IMG/VR virus record: IMGVR_UViG_3300046097_000058
Coordinates: 1-28,029 of that record
Source: a virus
Length of the DNA: 28,029 nucleotides
Reading direction: 5' to 3' (one strand)
In this document: positions 1 through 6,763 of the stretch, in pieces
Layout of the letters: the number at the start of each line of letters is the position of its first letter
Numbering within the stretch: the stretch's first letter is position 1
Notes under the pieces: generated by a model
Databases searched by the model: none
What the model saw: only the letters and a program-made list of their open reading frames with translations
Told to the model about the DNA's origin: nothing
Position numbers and translations under genes: made by a program

Positions 1-193
1 ATGTATCGTTGTATTTATACCACACCTGTAAACCATGTGTAGCATTGCCATTTTTTGCTATATTGTAATCGCTGGCAAAATCTATATAAACCCCCACATT
101 AAAATTTTCCTCTATTTTACTTGCAAGTTCTGCAGGTGTACTGTTTACGCACTCTAGTATAGCAAATTTATGTATTTTCTCGAATTTAGTCAT
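1..193 (-). CDS. Hypothetical protein, C-terminus outside window
   Basis: A leftward frame opens with ATG at 193 and stays open to the window edge (64 codons, beginning MTKFEKIHKFAILEC). A good ribosome site, AAGGATAAA, lies just before the ATG. The visible part is soluble with no recognised motif. It sits directly downstream of the 203-439 gene and is probably co-transcribed with it. The truncation is only the window edge. Confidence 0.7.
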   Translation of the reverse strand, partial: MTKFEKIHKFAILECVNSTPAELASKIEENFNVGVYIDFASDYNIAKNGNATHGLQVWYKYNDT

Positions 194-202
194 TTTATCC
201 TT

Positions 203-439
203 TTAATTTTGACGTAAAAACATTTTATTACCTTTTACGACAATGTAAGATGATCCGCTATTTGAATAGCAGATAACGTAAACCCTGTACAGTTTACCAT
301 TATATTTTACCTTAGTCGGAGAGGTCAATTTTTTACCATATCCGCTGGCCGTCTGGCTTAAGCCCTTTTCATGCCACCATAACGGGGCGTAAACCTCGGG
401 TAAACACTCTTCTATATAGTCAATTTGCTTATTTTCCAT
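203..439 (-). CDS. Small hypothetical phage protein
   Basis: 78 residues starting MENKQIDYIEECLPEVYAPL, ending in a basic beta-rich segment (VKYNGKLYRVYVICYSNSGS) that resembles widespread phage proteins of unknown function. I prefer the ATG at 439 because AAAGG precedes it and a TATAAT on the minus strand (464-459) would place the transcript start about 13 nt upstream. The frame extends upstream to an ATG at 484, giving 93 residues. No function can be assigned. Confidence 0.65.
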   Translation of the reverse strand: MENKQIDYIEECLPEVYAPLWWHEKGLSQTASGYGKKLTSPTKVKYNGKLYRVYVICYSNSGSSYIVVKGNKMFLRQN

Positions 440-558
440 TATGAGCCTTTGATTAAAATTATAACTGAAATTGAATGAATCCATTTTCCATTTGTTAGAT
501 GTAAGATTTTCGAACAGCTGGAAATAGATTCTATTGTACTGGATTGTAAGATACCATA

Positions 559-576
559 ACTGTAATATTGTACAGT
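559..576. promoter_or_regulatory. LexA-type SOS box
   Basis: The palindrome ACTGTAATATTGTACAGT contains CTGT-N8-ACAG with a central AT-rich core, the arrangement of the gammaproteobacterial LexA operator (CTGT-N8-ACAG). It lies between the leftward genes starting at 439 and the rightward cluster. It is the only copy I noticed. That host LexA binds here, and which transcript it controls, is inference; several TACAAT-like minus-strand -10 elements are close by. Confidence 0.55.
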
Positions 577-638
577 ATCCCCAATTTTAAAAGGTGGCAT
601 ATTAATTAACCTTAAACATGCAAAAGTGCATAACCTAG

Positions 639-668
639 ATTATACAGATAAAGTCTAGGATTCAACAA
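639..668 (-). promoter_or_regulatory. Candidate leftward promoter
   Basis: On the minus strand TTGTTG (668-663) is followed after 18 bases by a perfect TATAAT (644-639). It reads toward the two leftward genes at 439 and 193, and the LexA-like palindrome lies just downstream at 559-576. The -35 is weak (four of six). Confidence 0.4.
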
Positions 669-727
669 CATTTAAACCCCAATTGTATCAAATTGTAGCA
701 ACTGTGGCATAAAACCAACGCGCTAGA

Positions 728-750
728 TAAGCCCCAAACGGCTTATTTTA
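728..750. other. Stem-loop, possible weak terminator
   Basis: TAAGCC (728-733) pairs with GGCTTA (740-745) around a 6-nt loop and is followed by TTTTA. An alternative pairing, AAACGG (736-741) with CCGTTT (752-757), competes with it, so this could be a weak terminator or a switchable structure. Confidence 0.3.
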
Positions 751-1330
751 TCCGTTTGGTACTAGGAGCAGGGAAAGTAAAATAAACGCTTAAAACGGCT
801 GTAATCTTGGATTGTGTAACTAATTGTAAAATACCTAGACATTGCCACGATTCTATGCTAGGAAAATTTCATGTTACAAACTAGCACACTTAAAAGATTG
901 ACACCTACAGGTTTTTATAGTAATCTTTTATCAGTTACAAATTATTACAATATATTCATTGACTTTATGAAAATACGTGCTAGTCAATTCGGTTACAAAC
1001 TGTTACATCCTAAATTTGACAGCTGTTTAATTCTGTGCTGCAGTTATAAACTAGGTTTTAATTCACTACCACAAATTTAACTTTCAGGTGTAACAAGGTG
1101 CAACATTTCGTTGTATTTTAGAGACAAAACGCTCAGGCTTGCATGAATAATTATTTTGATACCAATATACGTGAGAGGGTGAATAAGGGCTCAGAAGGGC
1201 TTAAAACCAGATTGTGTAACATAAACTGGTTCAAGTGTAACATATTGAATTATTACTTTGATTAATGAATTATTAACGGGTTTATGATGTACATTTAGGC
1301 ATCAAATAAATCAACCCTTAAGGTGATAAC

Positions 1331-1492
1331 ATGAATAACTCACAAATTACAGCTAAAAAGATTTTAACCCAGTACATTAAACAATATAACGCAAAATTCG
1401 ACAATGAAAATACAGTTTCTAATATTGCACTATTTATAGGGGTGTTTGGTGTAATTGGTTTTATGTTATCAATGGCATTTTTTACAGTCTAA
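1331..1492 (+). CDS. Small membrane protein
   Basis: 53 residues with a soluble basic N-terminal half (MNNSQITAKKILTQYIKQYN) and one C-terminal hydrophobic span of about 22 residues (around 31-52). AAGGTGATAAC provides a good ribosome site. It opens the rightward cluster. Too short to classify. Confidence 0.65.
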   Translation: MNNSQITAKKILTQYIKQYNAKFDNENTVSNIALFIGVFGVIGFMLSMAFFTV

Positions 1493-1496
1493 ACAC

Positions 1497-1540
1497 TTAC
1501 AAATTATTACACCTTAAAACGGCTAAAATCAAGTTATAAT
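1497..1540 (+). promoter_or_regulatory. Candidate promoter with upstream tandem half-site
   Basis: TATAAT at 1535-1540 has no recognisable -35 hexamer, but a TTACA-N5-TTACA pair (1497-1511) sits where an activator contacting polymerase would bind. It lies 40 bases before the gene at 1580, so it probably drives the rightward operon. Confidence 0.45.
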
Positions 1541-1579
1541 CAATTGTGCCAATCAAGGCACTAACAAAGGCAGATCAAA

Positions 1580-2215
1580 ATGATAGAATTTAATATCCCT
1601 TTTCATGGTTTTTATGAATCCGCGCATGATGTAATTATGGACGATGCAGTTAATCAAATATGTGAGAACCGCGACAATGGCGAAGTTAATCAGGACTTAA
1701 GCTATTATTTGAATGATAACGTCAATTGGAAAGCTGCAGAGATTGAATATTCAAAAGAATATACCGTTAATTTTGCAAGCGAATATAACATCAAGGGTTT
1801 ACAGTTCGTAGAGTTAGATTCACCCAGAGAATACAATTTCACTACTGACAGAATTTTCGCCCGATGCTCTAATGCTGAATTTAATCGAATGTTACAATTA
1901 GTAAAAGGCGCAAAGCTGGATAAAGTTTGCAGGGAAAATTTAACCTCGAGAGATGGTTTTAGCTCACTCTATAACCCTAATTTTAAAACGTGGGGTAATT
2001 GGAAAACGTGGGACGCGAACCAATGTTCACAGGTCATAGAGGCATATGCCTTGGAGATGGGCTATACTTCAGACAGTGCTACACAATGGGCACTAATGGA
2101 GAACGATATATCAAACAGTGTGATTTATAGTATTATTGAAACAAACTGCAAAGCTGGAATAATTGAACGGGTTTATAAAATAGCGGATTATTTGACAATT
2201 AGATCACAGCGTTAA
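1580..2215 (+). CDS. Conserved phage/plasmid-type protein of unknown function
   Basis: 211 residues, acidic and aromatic-rich (MIEFNIPFHGFYESAHDVIM). It reads as a soluble protein without signal peptide or membrane span. The motif NFASEYNIKGLQFVELDSPREYNFTTDRI is split here for brevity: key residues FVELDSPREYNF, about 77-88. Similar early-region proteins occur in phages and mobile elements, as I recall, but no activity is known to me. It precedes the 2243 gene by 27 bases; the two probably form an operon. Confidence 0.75.
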   Translation: MIEFNIPFHGFYESAHDVIMDDAVNQICENRDNGEVNQDLSYYLNDNVNWKAAEIEYSKEYTVNFASEYNIKGLQFVELDSPREYNFTTDRIFARCSNAEFNRMLQLVKGAKLDKVCRENLTSRDGFSSLYNPNFKTWGNWKTWDANQCSQVIEAYALEMGYTSDSATQWALMENDISNSVIYSIIETNCKAGIIERVYKIADYLTIRSQR

Positions 2216-2242
2216 AATTTAATATTAAACTAAGGGTATATT

Positions 2243-2833
2243 ATGCGAATTATTGAAACAAAAGCTTATTTATATAGCGAATTGTCAGACGCTGCAAAAC
2301 AAAAAGCGCGAGATTGGTACACAGGCGAAGGGTTTGAATTTGATGCTGATGGTAGTATTGAAGATGTAAAGCAAATAGCGGATATTATCGGGGTAGATGA
2401 TTGTAAAGTGCTATACCGTGGCTTTTGGTCGCAGGGTGATGGCGCATGTATTAATGGGCGTTATAGTTACTCTAAGGGCGCGTTAAAGCGAATTAAAGAG
2501 TACACACCACTTGACACGGTATTACACGATATTGTTAAGCGTTTGCAAGATGCACAACGCAAAGGGTTTTATAAAACTACTTGCAAAATTGCACACTCAG
2601 GTGGGTATTGTCATTATAATTCAATGGATTTTAGTTTTGACAATGAATTGTGGGATAACCTAGACGATAGAGGCGCATCATATCAGGCTATTGTAGAATG
2701 CTTTAAAGACTTTGCAAAGTGGATATATAGAAACTTAGAAAAGGATTACGAATATCAGACTTCAAAAGAGGTTGTAGAGGATCGGATTATTGCTAATGAA
2801 TGTGAATTTACTGAAGGAGGTAAAATAGTATGA
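2243..2833 (+). CDS. Conserved mobile-element protein (FWSQGDGA family)
   Basis: 196 residues. The N-terminal helix SELSDAAKQKARDWY and the block GFWSQGDGACINGRYSY are hallmarks of a family common in phages, plasmids and integrative elements, sometimes labelled 'antitoxin of toxin-antitoxin stability system' without solid proof. A clear ribosome site (AAGGGTATATT) precedes the ATG. Its stop overlaps the next start (ATGA), so translation is coupled. No toxin partner is recognisable, so I do not claim antitoxin function. Confidence 0.75.
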   Translation: MRIIETKAYLYSELSDAAKQKARDWYTGEGFEFDADGSIEDVKQIADIIGVDDCKVLYRGFWSQGDGACINGRYSYSKGALKRIKEYTPLDTVLHDIVKRLQDAQRKGFYKTTCKIAHSGGYCHYNSMDFSFDNELWDNLDDRGASYQAIVECFKDFAKWIYRNLEKDYEYQTSKEVVEDRIIANECEFTEGGKIV

Positions 2834-2994
2834 TTTACACTCAACTTAAATACGGTAGTAATGACCTCGAAACTATAGATCAATTTGAGACTAGAAAAGA
2901 GGCAAGATTGATGCCCATAGAATATAGATTATCAGGTGATGGATATTATTATCTCTCTGGTAGAGCTTGCAAGCATTGGAGAGAATCAAAATGA
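2830..2994 (+). CDS. Small hypothetical phage protein
   Basis: 54 residues, MIYTQLKYGSNDLETIDQFE, ending RACKHWRESK. GGAGG lies eight bases before the ATG, the strongest ribosome site in this cluster, and the gene overlaps both neighbours by four bases (ATGA). The tight coupling supports a real gene. Confidence 0.7.
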   Translation: MIYTQLKYGSNDLETIDQFETRKEARLMPIEYRLSGDGYYYLSGRACKHWRESK

Positions 2995-3206
2995 ACACAT
3001 ACCATATTCAACTAAATCAATATTCTTGTACAGTTGATTTTAACGAATCAACTAGCCGTTATCAGGTTTACGGGTTTACAGCTAACAGAGTTTATGGCTT
3101 TGCCGTAGAATCTAAGGATTTTAAGGGTTTATCTACAGCGCTTTTCTACGCTTCACAAGTATTGGCTAGACTTGTAGAGGAAAGCGAAAAGGTTAATAAA
3201 CTATGA
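2991..3206 (+). CDS. Small hypothetical phage protein
   Basis: 71 residues, MNTYHIQLNQYSCTVDFNES, ending in a helix with acidic and basic side chains. The ATG at 2991 overlaps the preceding stop (ATGA), which is why I take it over a possible upstream start at 2967. Soluble; no family recognised. Confidence 0.7.
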   Translation: MNTYHIQLNQYSCTVDFNESTSRYQVYGFTANRVYGFAVESKDFKGLSTALFYASQVLARLVEESEKVNKL

Positions 3207-3313
3207 TTCTTTTCAAAATAGCGGGGGCGAGTTTTATAATTGCATACGGGTTATTTTTATACATGTTTGTTTACATAGCGGTTTATTGGTTAGTCAATTC
3301 TGGAAAGGGGTAA
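3203..3313 (+). CDS. Very small membrane protein
   Basis: 36 residues, almost wholly hydrophobic: MILFKIAGASFIIAYGLFLY followed by MFVYIAVYWLVNSGKG. One long or two short membrane spans. Its ATG overlaps the previous stop (ATGA), and the next gene starts four bases after its stop. Likely a host-membrane effector of the early operon. Confidence 0.6.
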   Translation: MILFKIAGASFIIAYGLFLYMFVYIAVYWLVNSGKG

Positions 3314-3316
3314 TAT

Positions 3317-3586
3317 ATGCGAGTTCTAGTAGATGATTTTTATAATAAGTTTGTAACAGAGTTAAAACGGATTTACTTTCCTAATGATAATCATGGATTA
3401 TCTGAGAATAAGAACTACAGAGGGGCCTTATACACTGTAGAATTGTTTAGTAATGGATGTATGACCTATAACACGTTATTAAATAAACTATCAAAATATT
3501 GTGGACGCTCTAAAACCGAGATACACTCTATATTGTCAAAATATATCAATTCAGAATTTAACTTTACAATTAAGGGTACAAAATGA
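3317..3586 (+). CDS. Small hypothetical phage protein
   Basis: 89 residues, MRVLVDDFYNKFVTELKRIY. AAGGGG provides the ribosome site. Predominantly helical, ending KGTK; a helix-turn-helix cannot be excluded around NTLLNKLSKYCGRSKTEIHS (residues about 53-72), where KYCGRSKTEIHSIL resembles a recognition helix. DNA binding is only a suggestion. Confidence 0.65.
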   Translation: MRVLVDDFYNKFVTELKRIYFPNDNHGLSENKNYRGALYTVELFSNGCMTYNTLLNKLSKYCGRSKTEIHSILSKYINSEFNFTIKGTK

Positions 3587-3738
3587 AAATCGAAACAACG
3601 GAATTTTACAAAGTGGCTCGGAATACAGCGCCTAAAAAAGTAGCTTATTCTAAGCGAGATGCATGGGCAAATAAGGCGTTTAGTGGCACAGCAAAGCGGA
3701 TTAAGGTACAGGCACGAGACAATGAAAAGATGTTCTAA
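3583..3738 (+). CDS. Small basic hypothetical protein
   Basis: 51 residues, MKIETTEFYKVARNTAPKKV, lysine and arginine rich, consistent with nucleic-acid binding but not proof of it. The start overlaps the previous stop (ATGA). A tandem half-site motif begins three bases after its stop, which suggests the operon ends here. Confidence 0.6.
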   Translation: MKIETTEFYKVARNTAPKKVAYSKRDAWANKAFSGTAKRIKVQARDNEKMF

Positions 3739-3740
3739 GT

Positions 3741-3756
3741 GTTACACTCTGTTGCA
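3741..3756. repeat. Tandem GTTACA half-site pair
   Basis: GTTACA (3741) and GTTGCA (3751) are 10 nt apart, the same arrangement as the 683-1511 cluster. The second unit starts exactly 50 nt upstream of TATAAT at 3801; the next promoter has GTTACA at 4785 exactly 50 nt before TATAAT at 4835. Confidence 0.5.
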
Positions 3757-3776
3757 TTCTATTTTGCCTTGGGGTA

Positions 3777-3806
3777 TTGCATCGTGTATTTTCCGCATGT
3801 TATAAT
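3777..3806 (+). promoter_or_regulatory. Sigma70-type promoter
   Basis: TTGCAT (3777-3782), an 18-base spacer and TATAAT (3801-3806) preceded by TG-N (CATGTTATAAT, an extended -10). It lies about 40 bases before the gene at 3848. Confidence 0.6.
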
Positions 3807-3847
3807 TCAACCATGCATTAATTAATCTGCATTAAAAGGACAATAAA

Positions 3848-4054
3848 ATGAAAATAGTAGAATCTCTAACAATCCCTAACCAGTGTTTACACCTCAAGTT
3901 GTCTAACGAACTGAGAGGTTCTAAGGGCAATTTGAGAGCCTTAGAATTTAGTTTAACCTTAGGCGGCAAAACCGATTATTCAAGTTTAATACAATGGTAT
4001 AAAAAGGATATTATTAGACTTCAATCTGAGATTGACAAATTGTTAGCTAAATAA
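3848..4054 (+). CDS. Small hypothetical phage protein
   Basis: 68 residues, MKIVESLTIPNQCLHLKLSN, with a C-terminal amphipathic helix (KKDIIRLQSEIDKLLAK) that could form a coiled coil. AAAAGGACAATAAA is the ribosome site. It is the first gene after the 3777 promoter. Confidence 0.65.
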   Translation: MKIVESLTIPNQCLHLKLSNELRGSKGNLRALEFSLTLGGKTDYSSLIQWYKKDIIRLQSEIDKLLAK

Positions 4055-4063
4055 ATTCATCTC

Positions 4064-4087
4064 TAAGCCCTTATAATTGAGGGTTTA
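4064..4087 (+). other. Repeated stem-loop, copy 1
   Basis: TAAGCCCT (4064-4071) pairs with AGGGTTTA (4080-4087; one G-U) around an 8-nt loop and is followed by GGGGTTCAAT. A close relative lies at 5167-5191, also between small genes and also before a start preceded by AAAGGTNTATATT-like sequence. It could be an attenuator, processing site or weak terminator. Confidence 0.5.
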
Positions 4088-4123
4088 GGGGTTCAATTTT
4101 GAACTAACAAAAAGGTTTATATT

Positions 4124-4570
4124 ATGACTGCTCAAGAAATAGAAAATTCGGTTATTGATTTTCTGACTGCTAAACTGATTAAATACGTAGTGGTAAAAGT
4201 AGGTGAAAATACAGACGCTAACAACTGGAAGCATGATCTATGGATGGTGTCGTTTCAACGTGCAGGTAAGAAGGAAGTGTTTACTACCAGTTTTAAAACT
4301 GGTACAGGCTTACGCAAGAAATCTAGGATATCTCCTGCAGCACCTTTCCCAGTAGCTCCAAACGCTGCATGCGTATTGTACAGCTTAGTTATGGATAGCG
4401 AAGCTATTAACGGTTCATTTGATAATTGGTGTAGTAATTTTGGATATGACTCAGACTCCATTAAAGCATTAAACACTTATCAAGAATGCTGCAAAATTGG
4501 TAAGGAGTTTAATAAACTATTCGACCGCACAGAGTTAGAGGCTTTACGGGAAATGCTGCAGGATTATTAA
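4124..4570 (+). CDS. Conserved phage protein of unknown function
   Basis: 148 residues. The segments DLWMVSFQRAGKKEVFTTSF, TGTGLRK, AAPFPVAPNAACVLYSLVMD and SFDNWCSNFGYDSDSIKALN follow a pattern I recognise from many tailed-phage proteins of unknown function (NWC-FGYD-DS-KA-TY core at about 101-121). Soluble, no catalytic signature. AAAAAGG precedes the ATG. Confidence 0.75.
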   Translation: MTAQEIENSVIDFLTAKLIKYVVVKVGENTDANNWKHDLWMVSFQRAGKKEVFTTSFKTGTGLRKKSRISPAAPFPVAPNAACVLYSLVMDSEAINGSFDNWCSNFGYDSDSIKALNTYQECCKIGKEFNKLFDRTELEALREMLQDY

Positions 4571-4596
4571 TAACTTATTCATATAAGAGGCTAACC

Positions 4597-4782
4597 ATGT
4601 TGACAACACAAAAACAAATACGTGAAGCATTCTGGATCATTCACCCACAATTTAAACGCAAAGGACGTAAACAACAAAATGATTATCCTGCAGATATCAG
4701 GATGGCATTTATAGACTACGTAGAACATTTATCACGTGATGGTCAGATATCTGATAAGCTGAGGGATAAAGTTACACTTTAA
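4597..4782 (+). CDS. Conserved small phage protein
   Basis: 61 residues: MLTTQKQIREAFWIIHPQFK then RKGRKQQNDYPADIRMAFID and DYVEHLSRDGQISDKL. The AFW-HP-F, NDY--DIR and FIDYV blocks recur in small phage proteins often next to the preceding family. AAGAGG precedes the start. Function unknown. Confidence 0.7.
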   Translation: MLTTQKQIREAFWIIHPQFKRKGRKQQNDYPADIRMAFIDYVEHLSRDGQISDKLRDKVTL

Positions 4783-4831
4783 CCGTTACATCATAAATAC
4801 AGTGTAAACCATAAATCTGTGCTTTCCATCA

Positions 4832-4840
4832 TGTTATAAT
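4832..4840 (+). promoter_or_regulatory. Extended -10 promoter
   Basis: CATGTTATAAT repeats the -10 region of the 3777 promoter, including the TG-N extension, but no -35 hexamer is obvious. GTTACA at 4785 is 50 nt upstream, as in the sister promoter. The gene at 4881 follows 40 bases later. Confidence 0.5.
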
Positions 4841-4880
4841 CTCTACATGGTGGCATTTTCCACTATTAGGAGAATTTAAA

Positions 4881-5150
4881 ATGGCTCACTTTAGAATTGA
4901 ATTTCCAAACGGTGTTATCTGTGAATGGAAAAAATCTGATCATTATACGGCCACTGGGCTAAACACTAATGCACCTGAAGGCACTAAATACTATCTAAAA
5001 AACAAACAAGTCACACGCGAAGAATATTTAAATGAATCTGAGGCACTTCATGCACAATGGCATGAGAACAAATGTAAAACACATAAGCAAATCCGTGTTT
5101 TGCATGGTTCATCTTTTGCATGTTATGTAACTAAATGGGTTAAAAAATAA
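4881..5150 (+). CDS. Small hypothetical phage protein
   Basis: 89 residues, MAHFRIEFPNGVICEWKKSD, soluble and beta-rich at first (FRIEFPNGVICEW), later helical. AGGAGAATTTAAA is a strong ribosome site. No motif recognised. Confidence 0.7.
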   Translation: MAHFRIEFPNGVICEWKKSDHYTATGLNTNAPEGTKYYLKNKQVTREEYLNESEALHAQWHENKCKTHKQIRVLHGSSFACYVTKWVKK

Positions 5151-5166
5151 GATTAGACTAACACCT

Positions 5167-5191
5167 TAAACCCTTAGTAATAGAGGGTTTA
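5167..5191 (+). other. Repeated stem-loop, copy 2
   Basis: TAAACCCT (5167-5174) pairs perfectly with AGGGTTTA (5184-5191) around a 9-nt loop, followed by GAGGGTTATTTCAAT. It matches the 4064 copy in stem, loop (TTANTAATNG-like) and trailing GGGTT/TCAAT, and precedes the start at 5224 by about 32 bases. Confidence 0.5.
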
Positions 5192-5223
5192 GAGGGTTAT
5201 TTCAATCCATATAAAGGTATATT

Positions 5224-5355
5224 ATGCGCGGTACTCTAAACTTAGGTTTCAATCAACTATTCGCCGATACACTCAGAGAACATGGGCTTTCATATTGTTT
5301 TAAGTATTACTATGTGAAGCATACAATGCGATATGCTTACTTATTGTTATACTGA
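5224..5355 (+). CDS. Small hypothetical protein
   Basis: 43 residues, MRGTLNLGFNQLFADTLREH, with an aromatic C-terminal part (FKYYYVKHTMRYAYLLLY). AAAGGTATATT is a clear ribosome site. Last gene of the rightward cluster before the putative origin. Confidence 0.55.
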   Translation: MRGTLNLGFNQLFADTLREHGLSYCFKYYYVKHTMRYAYLLLY

Positions 5356-5999
5356 GAGGGTTAGATCAACACGTTATCCACAGGGTAATAAGTTGTCCAC
5401 ATAGTTATCCACAGGTGGTTTATTATACAGCACCTTAAAAGAGAGATACCCCTCCCCTCTATCTTTCCCCTCTATGCTATAAATAAAACGATATACCCTC
5501 TATATATTATAATGGTATCATCGAGCGGCTGGGTTAACACTATAGGCATGGATTGCCCTCTATAACCTACGATCTAACCCTAAACAATAGCTCTCAGGGC
5601 TAACCCTCTGATATTTTAGAATCCTCCAAAGGTACTAGGACAGGGGCGAGGGGTTTCATCAAGCACCACTTCCAACTCCACTCAAAATCTTCCCTTTATG
5701 ATATTACCTCCCAATCTTATCTCAACCCTTTTGCAATAGAACAATCAATGATATTACACCTCTGGCAATAAGAGCACCTCTTAGACCCTATCCAGCACCT
5801 CACAGGTAGTCCTTGGTGGCATTATTATAGCCTAGACATAGCAGAGTACCTATTTAGGTTATAATCGCTCTGAGAAGGTTCTGCGCTCTTAGAGTTATCC
5901 ACAGGCTACGGATATTTTCCACCTGATATTTTATACACTTTGGATTCGCGCTTGACTCCTAAATTTTAAAATTAGAAATTCCTAGAAAAAGCTAGGCGT
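5356..5999. other. Putative replication origin with DnaA boxes
   Basis: About 640 bases without a gene between two convergent gene blocks. It holds three perfect TTATCCACA DnaA boxes (5374-5382, 5405-5413, 5895-5903) and a near match TTGTCCACA (5393-5401). An AT-rich stretch (about 5476-5513) could be an unwinding element. CCCTCTAT is repeated at 5455, 5468, 5496 and 5556, an iteron-like set. DnaA-box clustering next to AT-rich DNA is the standard pattern of bacterial-type origins; use by this phage is inference. No replication initiator gene is visible. Confidence 0.55.
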
Positions 6000-6045
6000 A
6001 AAAAAGCCCCCGAGGATGATAAGTCCAAAGGGGCTTTGTTGTTTC
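6000..6045. terminator. Bidirectional rho-independent terminator
   Basis: AAAGCCCC (6003-6010) pairs with GGGGCTTT (6030-6037) around a loop of 19 bases. Rightward it ends GGGGCTTTGTTGTTT; leftward it ends GGGGCTTTTTTACG, the better U-tract. It lies at the end of the leftward methyltransferase operon and would also stop transcripts entering from the origin side. Confidence 0.75.
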
Positions 6046-6133
6046 TACGGTTTACCTAGTCTTTGATTGGCTATCTCAAAATACTTCTGCTCTTTCTCAA
6101 TACCTATGAAACTTCGTCCTGTGTTAATACAAG

Positions 6134-6763
6134 CTACCCAGTAGTTCCACTTCCCATTGTGAAATCTAAGACTGTTTCTCCTTTGTTCGTATAAGTATTA
6201 ATCAAATACTCCATAAGTGGAACGGGCTTCTGTGTAGGGTGGACTGTGCCTTGTGCATTGTTAAACTCCAAGACTGTCGCTGGCATAGACTTATCAGGTG
6301 GACACTTATGAGCATCTAATCTATGACTCCCATAGTTATCTGATGTTCTTGTCCTACTCGTCTGAGGTCTTTGGTTAACCTTTGGCTTATCCTTTAGTTC
6401 TGGATTATAAGTGCATTGCTTAGAATAGAACACGCAAACGTCCTCTGTATTCCTCATAGGCTGTTTCCATGCATTCAGGTGACCAGTAGCTTGTGATTTC
6501 TTCCACACCCAATTGTACTTATACATATCTAAGTTACTTGCAATGAGGAGGCTTGTGAATGGTTGTGCTGCAGTTAGAACAATAGCCCCACTAGGTTTGA
6601 TAACCCGTCTCAGCTCATTCCACATCTTATCTAAAGGGATTACACTATCCCACTTGCAAGATGTAGTCCCGTAAGGCGGGTCACACAGCACCATATCAAT
6701 ACTTCCATCTGGAATCTGCTGCATGACTTCTAGGCAGTCTCCTTGATATGTGCTGATACTCAT
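6134..6763 (-). CDS. DNA methyltransferase, frameshifted near the C-terminus
   Basis: Site-specific DNA methyltransferase of the beta type (catalytic motif before the SAM motif): DPPYGTT at residues 28-34, HPTQKP near 176-181 and [10 protein letters not shown] at 200-209. The frame stops right after GSGTTG. A one-base shift at the GGG before the stop (6137-6139) restores [20 protein letters not shown] and then [10 protein letters not shown], ending at 6045, which matches the intact paralogue at 7499-8242 ([20 protein letters not shown]). So it is a one-base G deletion, an assembly indel or a recoding site. The start overlaps the ClpP stop by four bases. Confidence 0.85.
   Translation of the reverse strand: MSISTYQGDCLEVMQQIPDGSIDMVLCDPPYGTTSCKWDSVIPLDKMWNELRRVIKPSGAIVLTAAQPFTSLLIASNLDMYKYNWVWKKSQATGHLNAWKQPMRNTEDVCVFYSKQCTYNPELKDKPKVNQRPQTSRTRTSDNYGSHRLDAHKCPPDKSMPATVLEFNNAQGTVHPTQKPVPLMEYLINTYTNKGETVLDFTMGSGTTG

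Larger units (their letters stand above)
485..1330. other. Regulatory, mostly non-coding region
   Basis: About 850 bases between leftward and rightward gene sets without a convincing gene. It holds a LexA-like palindrome, a candidate leftward promoter, stem-loops near 728-757 and at least six tandem TGTAAC/GTTACA half-site pairs. Blocks recur: CTTAAAACGGCT near 790 and again near 1513, and ATTGTGTAAC at 811 and 1211. A 69-codon open frame at 871-1080 is probably spurious because two of the tandem motifs lie inside it and it lacks a ribosome site. Confidence 0.6.
683..1511. repeat. Cluster of 10-nt-phased tandem half-sites (TGTAAC/GTTACA)
   Basis: Pairs of TGTAAC-like (or complementary GTTACA-like) hexamers repeat as direct repeats exactly 10 nt apart: 683/693 (TTGTATCA, TTGTAGCA), 815/825 (TGTAAC, TGTAAA), 934/944 (GTTACAA, ATTACAA), 992/1002 (GTTACA twice), 1089/1099 (TGTAAC, TGCAAC) and 1497/1507 (TTACA twice). 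Another pair at 1215/1236 is 21 nt apart, two helical turns. Same-face spacing suggests a protein binding as a tandem dimer; the protein is unknown. Confidence 0.6.

Noticed and set aside
1016-1050. Promoter TTGACA at 1016 with TATAAA at 1045
   Set aside because: The spacer is 23 bases, too long for sigma70.
871-1080. 69-codon rightward open frame in the left regulatory region
   Set aside because: It contains two tandem TTACA motif pairs, no ribosome site and cysteine/leucine composition typical of chance translation.
4255-4476. 73-codon leftward open frame
   Set aside because: It is a shadow inside the conserved 4124 gene.
5455-5563. CRISPR-like array (CCCTCTAT repeats)
   Set aside because: Repeats are only 8 bases and unevenly spaced (13, 28 and 60 bases); better seen as iteron-like.
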